From: Sphingomonadales bacterium UBA6174
GTDB lineage: Bacteria; Pseudomonadota; Alphaproteobacteria; Sphingomonadales; Sphingomonadaceae
Length of the DNA: 12,816 nucleotides
Assembly: GCA_002422945.1 (NCBI GenBank)
Contig: DITW01000088.1
Location: 1-12,816, forward strand
Direction of reading: 5' to 3'
The position numbers and the translations under genes were made by a program. The first letter of the stretch is position 1. Each line of letters begins with the position of its first letter. Of this stretch, positions 1 to 7,283 are shown one piece after another. Below the pieces are notes generated by a model. That model was not told where the DNA came from. It did no database searches and was given only the letters and a program-made list of their open reading frames with translations.

Positions 1-717
1 ACCACTCAGAAGGGGGCAGATCACTTCCTTGGTGCGGGCAGAGCCGCGATGCTGGAACGAGCCGGTGTTGTAGAAATCCTGTGGGGTCTGGACGAAACCG
101 ACCTTGGGATCGACGAAATAGCCCAAGGTGCGTTCCAGAAATTCCGGCGAAGGTGCATGGTCGCAATCGAGGATCAGGACGAATTCCGCCTCGGTATATT
201 GGAGCGCATTGTTGAGATTGCCCGCCTTGGCATGGGACCGGTCAGATCGCGCGATATAGCGTGTGCCCAATTCACGGGCGAGGGCTTCCATCTCGGGCCT
301 GCAACCATCGTCCAGCAACCAGATGTCACGCACGAGGCGCATCTGCTTGGCCGCCAGCAAGGTGTTGCGCAGAATATCGACCGATTCATTCCAGGTCGTG
401 ATCAATATGTCCGCTTCATAACCCGCAGGCGGGGTCGGCGCGCGGCGTTCGACCAGGGTCCAGGTCGAAAACACATGCAGCAGCAATGTCATCACCCCAA
501 ATAATTCCGCCGCCAGTATCAAGGTGGAGATGATCGGCGCAGTCGGGTTCCACAACGGCACGCGATAGGCGAAATAGCCGATGGTGATCGCGAGATAGGC
601 GATGAACGCGATGGCTGCGACCGGCCCGACATTATGGTGGTGCCGAAATTGCGTCGATTCGACGGGTGTTTTCGTATCTGCGTCAAATTGCGCGACGCTA
701 TCGATATCATGAAACAC
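1..717 (-). CDS. Membrane glycosyltransferase family 2, cellulose-synthase-like (partial, N-terminal part)
   Basis: The frame is open from a GTG at 715-717 to the left edge (239 codons), so the C-terminal part is missing. An AAGGGG sits 8 nt before this GTG, which is why I chose it. A cytoplasmic N-terminus is followed by two likely membrane helices (about residues 31-50 and 60-85). A GT2 catalytic domain then starts near residue 100. The landmarks are ITTWNE (106-111), LLDDG with D136/D137, HAKAGNLNNAL (162-172), the metal-binding DCDH (184-187) and TPQDFYN (211-217). This order is typical of BcsA-type processive synthases, which use UDP-sugars at the inner membrane. The acceptor-side aspartate and QxxRW motif would lie outside the window, so processivity and the polymer cannot be judged. 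The protein could make cellulose or another beta-glycan. It is 235 nt downstream of bioA and probably has its own promoter. Confidence 0.85.
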   Translation of the reverse strand, partial: MFHDIDSVAQFDADTKTPVESTQFRHHHNVGPVAAIAFIAYLAITIGYFAYRVPLWNPTAPIISTLILAAELFGVMTLLLHVFSTWTLVERRAPTPPAGYEADILITTWNESVDILRNTLLAAKQMRLVRDIWLLDDGCRPEMEALARELGTRYIARSDRSHAKAGNLNNALQYTEAEFVLILDCDHAPSPEFLERTLGYFVDPKVGFVQTPQDFYNTGSFQHRGSARTKEVICPLLSG

Positions 718-759
718 GGACTGGTCCCCTTTGGTCCTTGCTAATCCTCCTGTGTTCGC

Positions 760-900
760 ATGGGACGGTTAATAATTAATTATTGATGTTAATTAAGCAT
801 GTCGTTTTGGGGGTTTTGTATTCATTTATAATATTGTTTTATAATGATAATATGTGAAATTACGGGTATAAAATTAATAATTCAATTTGAGGGGAGTTGA
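760..900. promoter_or_regulatory. A+T-rich leader upstream of the GT2 gene
   Basis: The 235-nt gap between bioA and the GT2 gene contains about 140 bp dominated by A and T, in sharp contrast with the surrounding coding DNA. It includes several TATAAT/TATTAT-like hexamers on both strands, a 14-bp palindrome and a separate TTAATTAA. On the minus strand TTGAAT followed 17 nt later by TAATTT is one possible promoter, but many alternatives exist and I cannot pick one. Such islands are often targets of A+T-binding regulators (inference). A promoter for the GT2 gene is expected here because the bio operon is separated from it by a possible hairpin. Confidence 0.4.
771..784. repeat. 14-bp perfect palindrome AATAATTAATTATT
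   Basis: The sequence is identical to its own reverse complement over 14 bp. It lies about 55-70 nt upstream of the GT2 start codon, with TTAATTAA at 789-796 next to it. This position suits an operator, but palindromes of only A and T arise easily by chance in such a region, so the call is weak. Confidence 0.3.
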
Positions 901-916
901 CCATATTGCATTATTC

Positions 917-936
917 ATAGTGGTTTATGCCACTAT
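917..936 (-). terminator. Possible hairpin downstream of bioA
   Basis: ATAGTGG (917-923) and CCACTAT (930-936) form a perfect 7-bp stem with a 6-nt loop, starting 17 nt after the bioA stop codon on the minus strand. No run of T follows the stem on the minus strand, so it is not a classic intrinsic terminator. It may protect the 3' end or be fortuitous. Confidence 0.3.
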
Positions 937-952
937 CTATGCGCTCGATTTT

Positions 953-2218
953 TCACAGGGTGAGGCTGGTCACCGCCTCGGCAATTGCGTGATGCAGGCG
1001 GTCAAGGTCTGCGGCCTCGATGCAATAAGGCGGCATGACATAGACAATATTGCCCATTGGTCGCAGTAACAGCCCCCGTTCCCGGAAATGCGCCAGCAGC
1101 CGGGGGGCGATATTGGATAAATAGCCCTGTTCTTGACTCTGAGGTGACGCGATTTCCATGGCGATGATCGTCCCCAATTGGCGCGGGTTTTCGATCCCCG
1201 GCACGGTCGCCAATTGGCTTAAACCCGCTTGTTGGCGTGTCGCCAGTAATGCGATGCGTTCCAGCACCGGTTCATCCCGCCAGATCGCGAGATTGGCATT
1301 GGCGGCGGCGCAGGCAATCGGATTGGCGGTGTAGCTGGACGAATGGAAGAATTGTTGCGCCCGGTCGGTGCTGTAATGCGCGTCATAAATGGCGGCGCTC
1401 GCCATCGTCGCGGCCAGCGGTAATGCGCCGCCGGTCAGGCCCTTTGACAGGCACATCAGGTCCGGCACGATATTCGCCTGTTCGCACGCGGTTAAAGTCC
1501 CGGTCCGGCCCCAGCCGGTCATGACCTCATCGGCGATGAACAGCACGCCAAAACGCGCACAGATCGCCCGCATTTCGGCCAGTACCCATGCAGGGTAGAT
1601 CAGCATCCCGCCCGCGCCAAGGATCAACGGTTCGATAATCAACGCGGCCAGTTCGTTCGACCGGCAGGCCGCCTCCAACGCATCCAGCGTCGCCTGCTCC
1701 TCTCCGGCAGAGGGAAAGGGCAACGTCCCGACATCGAACAAAAGCGGCGTATAGGCGCGGTTATAGACGCTGCGCGCCCCGACCGACATCGCGCCGATGG
1801 TGTCGCCATGATAGCTATGTTCCATCACCATGATGCGATGCCGCGCCTCATTGCGGTGGAGCCAATAGCCCAACGCCATTTTGATCGCGACCTCGACACT
1901 GGTGGAGCCGGAATCGGAGAGAAACACAAAGGGAAGCTCAGGTGGCATGATCGCGGTCAGGCCTTGGGCCAAATTTTCGGCCGGTTCATGGGTCCAGCCC
2001 GCGAAAATCACCTGATCGAGCTGCTGCGCCTGTGCCGCAATCGCGGCCATGATGCGCGGGTGGCAATGGCCGTGCGTCGTGACCCACCAGCTTGATATGC
2101 CGTCGATGATGCGCTGGCCGTCCTCAGTCCATAAGATCGCCCCGCTGCCATGCGTCACCAAGGGCGTTGGCTCGCACAGGCCGTGCTGGGTGAAGGGGTG
2201 CCACAATGCGGATTTCAT
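953..2218 (-). CDS. bioA: Adenosylmethionine-8-amino-7-oxononanoate aminotransferase (DAPA synthase)
   Basis: This is the PLP enzyme that converts 8-amino-7-oxononanoate (KAPA) to 7,8-diaminononanoate (DAPA) using S-adenosylmethionine as amino donor. It is cytosolic and homodimeric in the family. The 421-residue length is normal for BioA. Visible landmarks are SSWWVTTHGHCHP (42-54), the substrate-site region of E. coli BioA; SDSGSTSVEVAIKMA (101-115), the PLP phosphate cup; SYHGDT with Y137; FIADEVMTGWGRTG with D230; and LSKGLTGG with the PLP lysine K259. The WW pair and the SYHGDT tyrosine separate it from other class-III aminotransferases. The ATG at 2216-2218 overlaps the bioD stop as ATGA, which argues for translational coupling and fixes the start. 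It is the last gene of the bioB-F-H-C-D-A operon. Confidence 0.97.
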   Translation of the reverse strand: MKSALWHPFTQHGLCEPTPLVTHGSGAILWTEDGQRIIDGISSWWVTTHGHCHPRIMAAIAAQAQQLDQVIFAGWTHEPAENLAQGLTAIMPPELPFVFLSDSGSTSVEVAIKMALGYWLHRNEARHRIMVMEHSYHGDTIGAMSVGARSVYNRAYTPLLFDVGTLPFPSAGEEQATLDALEAACRSNELAALIIEPLILGAGGMLIYPAWVLAEMRAICARFGVLFIADEVMTGWGRTGTLTACEQANIVPDLMCLSKGLTGGALPLAATMASAAIYDAHYSTDRAQQFFHSSSYTANPIACAAANANLAIWRDEPVLERIALLATRQQAGLSQLATVPGIENPRQLGTIIAMEIASPQSQEQGYLSNIAPRLLAHFRERGLLLRPMGNIVYVMPPYCIEAADLDRLHHAIAEAVTSLTL

Positions 2219-2856
2219 GCGGTGAAGTCCTCCACGTTGAAATGGGCGTGAAAGGCGGCAGCTAATGTCGTGCGGTTGAGCGGCGCGACCATCGGTAGGC
2301 GGCCCAGTCTTTTCACCTTGGCGAAACTCGTAATCAGGGCCTCATTGTCTTCATTGGCATTACCGACAAAGGCGACGCCGTGAATGGCAATGCCGCGTCG
2401 TTTCAGCGCCTCGATGGATAGCAGGCTGTGGTTGATCGTGCCAAGGCTGGTCCGCGCTATGAGGATGACCGGAAAGCCCCATGTCACGAATTGGTCGGCA
2501 TATAAGGTGTCGCGGGTCAATGGCACCATCACTCCGCCCGCTGCCTCGATAATCAGCGGGCCGTCGATCAGTGGCGCGGCCAGCCGGGCGGGGTCGATGG
2601 TGACGCCGTCGATTTCGGCGGAGAGGTGCGGCGAACATGGTGTCGTCAGGCGATAGGCCTCGGGCAGGATGTGGGATGCGGCCACGCCCGACAAGCGGGC
2701 GACGGTCGCACTGTCGGTTTCGGTCGTGGGATCGATACCGGACTGCACCGGCTTCCAATAATGCGCGTTCAATGCGCCGACCAAGGCGCTGGCGAAGATG
2801 GTTTTGCCGATATCGGTATCGGTGCCGGTGATGATGAGTGTCTGGCGCGGTGACAT
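2215..2856 (-). CDS. bioD: Dethiobiotin synthetase
   Basis: This ATP-dependent carboxylase closes the ureido ring of DAPA with CO2 to give dethiobiotin. The ATG at 2854-2856 gives 213 residues, close to the usual length. The open frame continues upstream but only antisense-like junk is encoded there. The chosen start shares one base with the bioC stop (TGATG). Motifs: P-loop GTDTDIGKT (11-19), KPVQSG (35-40), SPHLSAE (75-81) and IIEAAGGVMVPL (102-113), which corresponds to the E. coli EGAGG segment. The second position of that segment is Ala instead of Gly. The gene overlaps bioA by 4 nt. The assignment is firm from motifs and context. Confidence 0.96.
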   Translation of the reverse strand: MSPRQTLIITGTDTDIGKTIFASALVGALNAHYWKPVQSGIDPTTETDSATVARLSGVAASHILPEAYRLTTPCSPHLSAEIDGVTIDPARLAAPLIDGPLIIEAAGGVMVPLTRDTLYADQFVTWGFPVILIARTSLGTINHSLLSIEALKRRGIAIHGVAFVGNANEDNEALITSFAKVKRLGRLPMVAPLNRTTLAAAFHAHFNVEDFTA

Positions 2857-3635
2857 CAGCCGGTGGCCTCTCGCTGATAATGACAGGTGACGATTTGATA
2901 GCTTGCACTGCCGCCCGCTGCCTCGAACCGGCGCATCACGCGGCGCAGCGCCGCCGGGGGCAAAGGGCGGTGGCATGGATCGGCAGTGCCTGCGCCGATC
3001 TGCTTGACCCCGTGGAGAAAGTCGCGGGCGCTGTCGTAGCGGTCGATATGAGTGGCGACGGTGCAGATCGCCTGCACCCCAGCGGGCTGGATCGCGCGTA
3101 ATTGGGCAAGGCTGGGGAAGGCCGGGGTGCCGGGGGTTAGACCTTCGGCCAGATGGGCCTGCCGCCATTCTTGGAAACTGTCGGCGGCCAAGGTCGTGAA
3201 GATGCAATGCCCGCCGGGTTTCAAATGCTCTACCAGCCGCGCCACCCCGGTGGGGAGGTCATCGAACCATTGGAATGCGAGGCTGGAACAGATGAGGTCG
3301 AAACCTTCTTCCCCCGCAGGTGTCCCATATTCGCCATCGAGGGTGGCAAAGTTGATGGCGGGATGTGCGCCGATGCGTTGCTGGCAGCGTGCCACCATCG
3401 CGGGGGAGATGTCGGTGACGAGATATTGCCCGTTGAGACCGTGATCCAACAAGCCTTGCGTCAAAAACCCAGTGCCGCAGCCGATTTCCAATATCCGGGG
3501 CGAGGGTGGCAAATCGAGTGCGGCAATGCGGTTGGCAAGCGCATGGGCGACGATCTGTTGCACCTTGGCGTGGCGGTCGTAATCTTGCGCGTTGGAAAAG
3601 GCGCGGTTGATGCGGTTGTGGCGCGGGTCGGTCAT
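2856..3635 (-). CDS. bioC: Malonyl-ACP O-methyltransferase BioC
   Basis: BioC methylates malonyl-ACP (or -CoA) with SAM so that the ester can be elongated by fatty-acid synthase to pimeloyl-ACP methyl ester. The 259-residue protein has a class-I SAM-methyltransferase fold: ILEIGCGTGFLT (48-59) binds SAM, VTDISP carries the acidic D75, and FDLICSSLAFQWFDDLP matches the BioC-specific segment after strand 4. The start at 3633-3635 overlaps the upstream hydrolase stop as ATGA. A longer frame from 3677 would run into that gene, so I reject it. The N-terminal NRINRAFSNAQDYDRHAKVQ is the usual BioC lead-in. Being between a pimeloyl-ester hydrolase candidate and bioD supports the name. Confidence 0.93.
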   Translation of the reverse strand: MTDPRHNRINRAFSNAQDYDRHAKVQQIVAHALANRIAALDLPPSPRILEIGCGTGFLTQGLLDHGLNGQYLVTDISPAMVARCQQRIGAHPAINFATLDGEYGTPAGEEGFDLICSSLAFQWFDDLPTGVARLVEHLKPGGHCIFTTLAADSFQEWRQAHLAEGLTPGTPAFPSLAQLRAIQPAGVQAICTVATHIDRYDSARDFLHGVKQIGAGTADPCHRPLPPAALRRVMRRFEAAGGSASYQIVTCHYQREATG

Positions 3636-4267
3636 GCGATGCGTTCCAGACAGGCGCGGATCTGTGACGCGCACCACGCAGCATGGGTAAGGGGGAGGAG
3701 ATGGCCGCCGTCGGAAAGCGTGACCTGTGCCAATTGCGGCGTGTGGGCAAACAGATTGGCGCGCATGTCACTGGGCAGAATGGGGTCTTGTGCGCCGTGC
3801 AGGGCCAATAATGGCAATTTCCATTGGGTGCTGTTCGTCCGGCAGTCACCGTCGAGCAATAAGGCCAGATCATCGCGCAAGGGCGTTGGATCGGGATCGG
3901 GAAAGGGCGCGTCGGTCCCGCATTTAAGACGAAAATCGGCGACAATTTGCCGAGGGGCGCGTGCCAATTGGGTCATCATCCGGGTGACGATGCGCGGCGC
4001 GACGCCGGGGAAATCGGACGTGGCGGTAAAACAGTCAAAACCATTGATCGCGACCAAGCCCCGGCAATTGGCGGGTGGGTCGCGCAGCAAGTGCATCGCG
4101 CCCAGCGAATGGGCGATGGCGATGAATGGCCCCTCCATCGGCGGTGATGATGGCGCGTGAAAATAGCCGCGATCCATGCGGTGCGCGTCAAATTCAGGCA
4201 AAGCTGCTGCCAACCCATCCCAGAATTGGGCATCAAAGCCCCAGCCATGGAGGAACAATAATCTCAC
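3632..4267 (-). CDS. Alpha/beta-hydrolase in the BioH/BioG position (pimeloyl-ACP methyl ester esterase candidate)
   Basis: This enzyme probably removes the methyl group from pimeloyl-ACP methyl ester, ending the BioC-started cycle. I choose GTG at 4265-4267 because it overlaps the bioF stop as GTGA, like the ATGA junctions elsewhere in the operon. A TTG 6 nt further upstream is also possible. The 211 residues show an oxyanion-side HGWG (7-10), nucleophile elbow AHSLGA with S54, and likely triad partners D161 (HGAQDPILP) and H189 (DGGHLLPL). It is shorter than E. coli BioH (about 256) and has AHSLG instead of GWSLG. The segment LVAINGFDCF resembles the AING of BioG-type hydrolases. I cannot say whether it is a trimmed BioH, a BioG relative or another analogue, so no symbol is given. 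Confidence 0.8.
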   Translation of the reverse strand: MRLLFLHGWGFDAQFWDGLAAALPEFDAHRMDRGYFHAPSSPPMEGPFIAIAHSLGAMHLLRDPPANCRGLVAINGFDCFTATSDFPGVAPRIVTRMMTQLARAPRQIVADFRLKCGTDAPFPDPDPTPLRDDLALLLDGDCRTNSTQWKLPLLALHGAQDPILPSDMRANLFAHTPQLAQVTLSDGGHLLPLTHAAWCASQIRACLERIA

Positions 4268-5427
4268 CGGCAATCCTCGATGCGGTTGAGCAATTGATCG
4301 ATGTCCGCGCTTTGATGCGTGGCGCGCAGCACCAGTCGCAAGCGGCTGGTCCCTTGCGGCACGGTCGGCGGGCGAATGGCGGCGGCCATGATCCCGGCTT
4401 TCGCCAGCCGTTCGCTCAATCGGACGGTCGCGGTCGCATCGCCGATCATCGCCGGGACGATATGGCTGTCGGAGGGCCCGGTTTCCATACCGAGCAGGTG
4501 CAGCCCGTCTCGCAACTGCTGGCTGATGCGGGCGAGGTGTTGGCGCGCTGTTTCCATCTGCGGGACGAGATCGAGCGCGGCATCAATCGCGCCCAAATTT
4601 CCCGGTGGCGGCGCGGTGGAAAAGATGAAGCCACCGCAATGGTTGACGAGATAATCGCATAACAATTGCGACCCGGCGACATAGGCCCCGGCGCTGCCCA
4701 TGGCTTTGCTGAATGTCCCCATCACCAGATCGACACCACCCGGCACGTGCGCGGATAGCCCTGCGCCTTTTGGTCCCGATGCCCCGGTCGCATGGGCCTC
4801 ATCCACCACCAGAAACGCATCATATTGGCGGGCGAGGGCGGTCAGGCGATGCATGTCGACACTGTCGCCGTCCATGCTGAAGATGCTTTCGGTTAGGATG
4901 AATCTAGCCGGGGCGGCTTCACCCCGCGTGTCGAGTAACTCTTCGAGATGATCGAGATCATTATGGCGAAAGCGGATCTGGCGTGCGCCTGCGGCGGCGC
5001 AGCCTTGATGCATGCTCGCATGGACCAGACGGTCGCTGAATACCGCCGCACCCGGCGCGGCGGCAAATATGGCGGGCAGGATCGCGGCATTGGCCTGCCA
5101 GCCGGTGGCGAACAACAAAGCGGCCTCGGTCCCCTTGAACGCGGCGATCTTGCGTTCAACACTGAGATGCGCGTCGGTGGTGCCGGTGACGAGCCGCGAT
5201 GCGCCGGACCCGGTGCCTAAGTCCTTAGTCCATGCACATGCCCGTTCAATCAGCGCCGGATGCTGCGACAGGCCGAGATAGTCATTGCTCGAAAAGTCGA
5301 TCAGCACCTCGCCATCACGCATGATGCGGCCACCGGGCCGCATCTGGGCCGGGATCAGGCGGCGGCGCTGGCCGCGTGCCGTGATGGCCTCTAATGCATC
5401 GGCAAATTGCTGATCGAGCGTACTCAT
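4264..5427 (-). CDS. bioF: 8-amino-7-oxononanoate synthase (KAPA synthase)
   Basis: This PLP-dependent alpha-oxoamine synthase condenses pimeloyl-ACP (or -CoA) with L-alanine, releasing CO2, to make KAPA. The 387 residues match the family. Landmarks: FSSNDYLGLSQHP (45-57), GSGASRLVTG (73-82), H136 that stacks on PLP, VVDEAHATGASG with D209 and H212, and TFSKAMGSAGAYV with the Schiff-base lysine K241. The DEAHATG and TFSKA(M/L)GS signatures, plus its place directly after bioB, favour BioF over the related Kbl, HemA and SPT enzymes. The ATG at 5425-5427 lies 23 nt after bioB. I see no clear Shine-Dalgarno sequence in that short gap. The stop overlaps the following hydrolase start. Confidence 0.96.
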   Translation of the reverse strand: MSTLDQQFADALEAITARGQRRRLIPAQMRPGGRIMRDGEVLIDFSSNDYLGLSQHPALIERACAWTKDLGTGSGASRLVTGTTDAHLSVERKIAAFKGTEAALLFATGWQANAAILPAIFAAAPGAAVFSDRLVHASMHQGCAAAGARQIRFRHNDLDHLEELLDTRGEAAPARFILTESIFSMDGDSVDMHRLTALARQYDAFLVVDEAHATGASGPKGAGLSAHVPGGVDLVMGTFSKAMGSAGAYVAGSQLLCDYLVNHCGGFIFSTAPPPGNLGAIDAALDLVPQMETARQHLARISQQLRDGLHLLGMETGPSDSHIVPAMIGDATATVRLSERLAKAGIMAAAIRPPTVPQGTSRLRLVLRATHQSADIDQLLNRIEDCR

Positions 5428-5450
5428 CGGATCATGACGGGTGGATGCGG

Positions 5451-6482
5451 TTACCGCTGGCTTCGCATCGGTTCCGGCCCGGTCAATGGGCGCAGGCCGA
5501 GCTTGGCAAACAATGCCGCGTCCTTATTGTCGCCCGGATTGGCGGTGGTCAGCAGCATGTCGCCGGTGAAAATCGAGTTCGCCCCGGCTAGGAAGCACAA
5601 GGCCTGGGTGGAATCGCTCATCGCCTCGCGTCCCGCCGACAGGCGGACCATGGATTGCGGCATGGTGATGCGGGCGACCGCGATCGTCCGGATGAATTCA
5701 ATCGGGTCGATCATCAGATCGGGAATATCCATCAGCATATCGCCCAAGGGCGTGCCGCGCACCGGGACCAGTTCATTCACCGGCACGCTTTCCGGATGCG
5801 GGTTCATCGTCGCCAGCGCGAGGATCAGCCCGGCGCGATCCTTGGTTTCTTCGCCCATGCCGACGATCCCGCCACAGCACACCGAAATCCCGGCGCGGCG
5901 CACCTCTTCCAGCGTGTCGAGCCGGTCTTGATAGCTGCGCGTGGTGATGACCTTGTCATAATATTCGGGCGAGGTATCGATATTGTGATTGTAATAATCC
6001 AGACCCGCCGCCGCGAGCTGATCCGCCTGATTGCCGCTCAACATGCCCAAGGTCATGCAGCTTTCTAAGCCCATTGCCTTGACCCCTTCGACCATCGCGA
6101 CGATGGCATCCATGTCGCGGTCCTTGGGGTTGCGCCATGCCGCACCCATGCAGAAACGCTGGGAGCCAGCAGCCTTGGCGGCGGCGGCTTCGGCCAGCAC
6201 TTGTTCGACGGCCATCAATTTTTCGGCCTTCAGTCCGGTCGGATTGTTCGACGATTGTGAGCAATAGCCGCAATCTTCGGCGCAGCCACCGGTCTTGATC
6301 GAGAGTAAGCGACTCAGTTGCACTTCGCCCGCGCGATGGTGCTGGCGGTGGACAGTGGCGGCGCGGAACACCAGTTCGTCAAACGGTAGATCAAATAATT
6401 CAGTGACTTCCTGATGCGACCAGTCGTGCCGAATATCACCGGATGCAGATGATGGAGCGGTTGCCAGGCGGGTATCGGTCAT
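5451..6482 (-). CDS. bioB: Biotin synthase (radical SAM)
   Basis: BioB inserts sulfur into dethiobiotin and is the last step of the pathway. The 343-residue protein has the radical-SAM motif CxxxCxxC (C67, C71, C74) within KTGGCAEDCGYCSQS, which holds the 4Fe-4S cluster. Residues matching the 2Fe-2S ligands of E. coli BioB are all present: C111 (RFCMGAAWR), C142 (ESCMTLGML), C202 (VCCGGIVGMGE) and the arginine in VRLSAGR (about 280). YYNHNIDT (163-170) is the YNHNLDT signature. The start at 6480-6482 is preceded by GAGG with a 7-nt spacer. It is the first gene of the operon, with a BioR box 15 nt before the ATG, so repression by BioR would govern the whole bio operon. Confidence 0.98.
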   Translation of the reverse strand: MTDTRLATAPSSASGDIRHDWSHQEVTELFDLPFDELVFRAATVHRQHHRAGEVQLSRLLSIKTGGCAEDCGYCSQSSNNPTGLKAEKLMAVEQVLAEAAAAKAAGSQRFCMGAAWRNPKDRDMDAIVAMVEGVKAMGLESCMTLGMLSGNQADQLAAAGLDYYNHNIDTSPEYYDKVITTRSYQDRLDTLEEVRRAGISVCCGGIVGMGEETKDRAGLILALATMNPHPESVPVNELVPVRGTPLGDMLMDIPDLMIDPIEFIRTIAVARITMPQSMVRLSAGREAMSDSTQALCFLAGANSIFTGDMLLTTANPGDNKDAALFAKLGLRPLTGPEPMRSQR

Positions 6483-6497
6483 ACGGAATCCTCAAAA

Positions 6498-6507
6498 TTA
6501 TCGATAA
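6498..6507. promoter_or_regulatory. BioR operator 1 (bioB side)
   Basis: TTATCGATAA is a perfect 10-bp palindrome that fits the BioR consensus TTATMKATAA described for Alphaproteobacteria. It lies 15 nt upstream of the bioB ATG, directly before the GAGG ribosome-binding site and about 18 nt downstream of a TATATA (6525-6530) that could be the -10 element on the minus strand. Binding there would block initiation or early elongation. Confidence 0.88.
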
Positions 6508-6580
6508 AATACGGCGTTGCCGCTTATATATCCCTGTGTAAGAAGGGTCGGGACATAATGTCACGCGCAATCATCATAGA

Positions 6581-6590
6581 TTATCGATAA
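6581..6590. promoter_or_regulatory. BioR operator 2 (bioR side)
   Basis: This second copy of TTATCGATAA is identical to operator 1 and ends one base before the bioR ATG at 6592. It occupies the place where a Shine-Dalgarno sequence would normally be. The centres of the two boxes are 83 bp apart, close to eight helical turns. The position indicates autorepression of bioR. Confidence 0.85.
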
Positions 6591-6591
6591 T

Positions 6592-7248
6592 ATGAACCTG
6601 ATCTCTGCCCATGATACTGCCGACCACAATCTGACCGTGGTGGAACGGATCGCCGAAGAATTGGCGCGACGGATTTTGGATGGACGCCTGTCGCCGGGCA
6701 GTCGGTTGCGGCAGGAGGAGTTCGCCTTTGAACTGGGCGTCAGCCATGTGACGGTGCGCGAGGCATTCCGGCGGCTGGAATTACAAAATCTGGTTGAAAG
6801 CCAGCCGCGCCGGGGTGTGCGGGTGACGCAGCTTGATGCGCGCAGCGAGCGCGAGATCATCGCGATGCGGGTGGCGCTGGAAGGATTGGCGCTTCGCCAT
6901 ATTACTGGCAGGGTGTCGCGCGCGCAGTTGCAGAAGATCCGCGCCGCCTTGGAAGATGGCGACCGGGCAGAGGATATCATGGCTGCCGAAGCCGCCAATC
7001 GCGATTTTCACAATGGGTTGGCAGCAGCCTGCGCGATGCCGCGCCTGAATGCACTGATCGCGGAACTCAACCTCGCTTATTCTCGTTATGCCATTGCCAA
7101 TGCCCGCGAGACGCCGTGGCGGCGTCGGCTCAATCTCGATCATTGGCAAATTTACGAGGCCTATGCTGCGGCCAATTACGAACTGGCGGCGACGTTGCTG
7201 ACCGGACATCTGGGGTCGGCGGATCGCGTCAGATGGCATCGGCCCTGA
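6592..7248 (+). CDS. bioR: GntR/FCD-family repressor of biotin synthesis, BioR
   Basis: The 218-residue protein has an N-terminal GntR winged helix-turn-helix (about 14-79: ILDGRLSPGSRLRQEEFAFE with the recognition region VSHVTVREAFRRLE) and a C-terminal FCD effector domain (about 87-210). FCD metal-site residues are visible as NRDFH (D138, H140), H184 (LDHWQIYEA) and H206 (LLTGHL). It is divergent from bioB and flanked by two boxes matching the BioR signal, which is why I name it BioR rather than a generic GntR regulator. The ATG at 6592 is the first start after an in-frame TAG at 6577-6579. There is no Shine-Dalgarno sequence because the operator takes its place, so translation may use a leaderless or SD-independent mode. 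The effector is unknown from sequence. Confidence 0.88.
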   Translation: MNLISAHDTADHNLTVVERIAEELARRILDGRLSPGSRLRQEEFAFELGVSHVTVREAFRRLELQNLVESQPRRGVRVTQLDARSEREIIAMRVALEGLALRHITGRVSRAQLQKIRAALEDGDRAEDIMAAEAANRDFHNGLAAACAMPRLNALIAELNLAYSRYAIANARETPWRRRLNLDHWQIYEAYAAANYELAATLLTGHLGSADRVRWHRP

Positions 7249-7283
7249 TGTGATGGCCGTACTTGAGAGCGGCGCGCCAATCT

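Larger units (their letters stand above)
6483..6591. promoter_or_regulatory. Divergent bioB/bioR promoter region
   Basis: The 109-bp spacer must drive bioB leftwards and bioR rightwards. TATATA (6525-6530) on the minus strand and CATAAT (6554-6559) on the plus strand are -10-like hexamers at sensible distances from the two starts, but I find no convincing -35 for either. Both BioR boxes would lie just downstream of these hexamers, at roughly +10 to +25, in agreement with repression by steric block. Start sites are inferred, not seen. Confidence 0.5.

Noticed and set aside
49..504. Plus-strand frame of 151 codons opposite the glycosyltransferase
   Set aside because: The minus-strand frame shows GT2 motifs (DDG, KAGNLN, DCD), so this is a shadow.
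839..850. TTATAATGATAA as a third BioR box
   Set aside because: The half-sites are 2 bp too far apart for TTATMKATAA, and the region is so A+T-rich that such matches are expected.
2857..3207. N-terminal extension of bioD over the bioC 3' part
   Set aside because: It is out of frame with bioC and Arg/Pro-rich, and the start at 2856 gives the normal dethiobiotin synthetase length with a P-loop near the N-terminus.
3153..4160. Long plus-strand frame (335 codons) antisense to bioC and the hydrolase
   Set aside because: The opposite strand encodes two well-recognised proteins with coupled starts; this frame has no recognisable motif and reads as a mirror of G+C-rich codons.
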